From positions 1 to 7,388 of the forward strand of contig JAGBTR010000315.1 of NCBI GenBank assembly GCA_017631215.1: a stretch of DNA of 7,388 bases. The letters are read 5' to 3'. Shown piece after piece: positions 6,488-7,388 of the stretch. Every line of letters starts with the position of its first letter. Position 1 is the first letter of the stretch. Position numbers and translations under genes: made by a program. Below the pieces are notes generated by a model, which saw nothing but the letters and a program-made list of their open reading frames with translations, ran no database searches and had not been told where the DNA came from. This stretch comes from Clostridia bacterium (GTDB taxonomy: Bacteria; Bacillota; Clostridia; Oscillospirales; CAG-272).

Positions 6488-6898
6488 ATGAAACAGTATA
6501 ACGTTACCGTCAACGGTGTCACTTATGAGGTTATGGTGGAGGAAGTCGGCGCAACCGCTACCTACACTGCTCCCGCAGCTCCCGTCGCTCCTGCCGCTGC
6601 TCCCGCTCCCGCAGCCGCTCCCGCTCCTGCCGCTGCTCCTGCTCCTGCAGCCGCTCCTGCTCCCGCAGCTACGCCCGCAGGTGCAACTGAGGTCAAGGCT
6701 CCTATGCCCGGTACCATTATGAAGCTCAACGTCGCTGTTGGCGATACCGTCAAGAAGGGCGACATCATCTATATCCTTGAGGCCATGAAGATGGAGAACG
6801 AGATCTTCGCTCCCGTCGACGGCACGGTCGCCGCTATCTCGGTGGCTAAGGGTGCATCCGTTCAGACCGACGAGGTCATCGCCGCCATCAAGGCATAA
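6488..6898 (+). CDS. Biotin carrier protein (gamma subunit) of the decarboxylase
   Basis: This is the carrier that shuttles the carboxyl group between the carboxyltransferase and the membrane subunit. It has 136 residues. The N-terminal strand-rich piece MKQYNVTVNGVTYEVMVEE (1-19) is followed by a flexible Ala/Pro linker (28-64) and a biotinyl/lipoyl domain (68-136) with APMPGTIMKLNVAVGDTVKKG (71-91). The biotinylation motif is EAMKMEN, with acceptor lysine K101. The M-K-M context and the preceding PMPG identify biotin rather than lipoate. It lies 47 bases after the OadG-like gene and 41 before the beta subunit. It corresponds to MmdC/GcdC, here a separate protein rather than a fusion to the carboxyltransferase. 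A GAAAGGTTGGT site precedes the ATG at a spacing of about 13. Confidence 0.95.
   Translation: MKQYNVTVNGVTYEVMVEEVGATATYTAPAAPVAPAAAPAPAAAPAPAAAPAPAAAPAPAATPAGATEVKAPMPGTIMKLNVAVGDTVKKGDIIYILEAMKMENEIFAPVDGTVAAISVAKGASVQTDEVIAAIKA
6593..6664 (+). repeat. In-frame 18-base tandem repeat encoding an Ala/Pro linker
   Basis: Four 18-base units each encode Ala-Ala-Ala-Pro-Ala-Pro (residues 36-59 of the biotin carrier). The first two alanine codons alternate between GCC GCT and GCA GCC from unit to unit, so units 1 and 3, and 2 and 4, are nearly identical. Such linkers give the biotin domain reach, and repeat number can vary between strains by slippage. Confidence 0.85.
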
Positions 6899-6939
6899 GC
6901 GATACCTGCTTGTAAATCTGAAAGAAAGGATGCCCTATC

Positions 6940-7388
6940 ATGTCTGAAATTTTGACAAGCCTTGAAAACTTTCTTCGTGAAACGGGCGTTTACATGCTGT
7001 TTGCCGAAAATCCCGATTGGTGGAAGACGGCACTGATGTTCGTCATTGCCGGTGTGCTGGTTTATCTGGCTATCGCCAAGGGCTTTGAACCGCTTCTGCT
7101 TCTCCCCATTGCCATCGGCATGCTGCTGACCAACTTGCCCGGAGCTGAGATCTTCCATGCGGATTGGTTTGTACAGACGGAGATCAATTACGGTCAAGTG
7201 CTTCACGACGGCGGTTTTCTTGATCTGCTTTACTTAGGCGTTAAGCTCGGTATCTACCCGTGCCTGATCTTTATCGGCATTGGTGCGATGACCGACTTTA
7301 CTCCCCTGATCGCCAATCCCAAGAGCCTGCTGATTGGTGCAGGTGCACAGATGGGCGTGTTCGTTGCTTTTGCAATTGCACTGATCTC
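6940..7388 (+). CDS. Sodium-translocating decarboxylase beta subunit, C-terminus cut by window edge
   Basis: This is the integral membrane subunit (OadB/MmdB/GcdB family) that decarboxylates carboxybiotin and pumps sodium ions outward. The first 149 residues are visible. A short cytoplasmic or amphipathic N-terminus precedes a membrane helix (about 29-46). The family signatures KGFEPLLLLPIAIGMLLTN (47-65), LLYLGVKLGIYPCLIFIGIG (96-115) and AMTDFTPLIANPKSLLIGAG (116-135) follow, and another helix (129-149) is entering when the sequence ends. Family members have roughly 370-430 residues, so more than half, including the ion-binding aspartate and asparagine region, is outside the window. The ATG at 6940 is preceded by AAAGGA at about 10 bases. 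It is the fourth gene of the operon and shows that the complex is membrane-bound. Confidence 0.96.
   Translation, partial: MSEILTSLENFLRETGVYMLFAENPDWWKTALMFVIAGVLVYLAIAKGFEPLLLLPIAIGMLLTNLPGAEIFHADWFVQTEINYGQVLHDGGFLDLLYLGVKLGIYPCLIFIGIGAMTDFTPLIANPKSLLIGAGAQMGVFVAFAIALI

Noticed and set aside
4670..6898. Oxaloacetate decarboxylase
   Set aside because: The alpha subunit is a crotonase-fold acyl-CoA carboxyltransferase, not the TIM-barrel OadA type, so oxaloacetate is not the expected substrate despite OadG/OadB-like partners.

Overview
The window reads like chromosome of a Gram-positive anaerobe of the class Clostridia, probably a gut Oscillospiraceae/Ruminococcaceae-type organism. This is inferred from AAAGG-type ribosome sites, consensus sigma-A promoters in AT-rich gaps between GC-rich genes, a DUF951 protein, a Clostridia-type glycerol-3-phosphate dehydrogenase homologue and a sodium-pump decarboxylase operon. 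No mobile element, CRISPR array or rRNA is visible. The taxonomic call is an inference from gene content, not from a marker gene.

Left part (1-1803, minus strand): the N-terminal 383 residues of a GlpA-like FAD oxidoreductase running off the left edge. It is preceded by its own promoter and a roughly 150-base leader with competing hairpins. Upstream lies a single-domain HD hydrolase of the RelA/SpoT (alarmone) type with its own promoter. On the plus strand a solitary 45-residue protein of unknown function (1930-2067) ends at a strong hairpin terminator.

Middle (2068-4459, minus strand): tRNA-Ser(GCU) with a perfect-consensus promoter, a hairpin in its 5' leader and a terminator abutting its encoded CCA. 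To its right is a three-gene operon, DUF951 - ruvA - ruvB, driven by a promoter at 4431-4459. RuvA and RuvB form the Holliday-junction branch-migration motor.

Right part (4559-7388, plus strand): an operon transcribed divergently from the ruv operon. It encodes a carboxyltransferase of the methylmalonyl-CoA decarboxylase alpha type, a one-helix OadG/MmdD-like membrane subunit, a biotin carrier protein and the start of the membrane beta subunit. Together these make a biotin-dependent, sodium-translocating decarboxylase. The carboxyltransferase moves CO2 from an acyl-CoA to biotin, the carrier takes carboxybiotin to the membrane, and the beta subunit decarboxylates it while exporting sodium ions. 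The carboxyltransferase is shorter than usual and has lost several family motifs, so its substrate is open.

Most of the window is ordinary core-genome content. The items most worth a second look are the divergent carboxyltransferase, the orphan 45-residue protein with its own terminator, and the structured leader of the GlpA-like gene.
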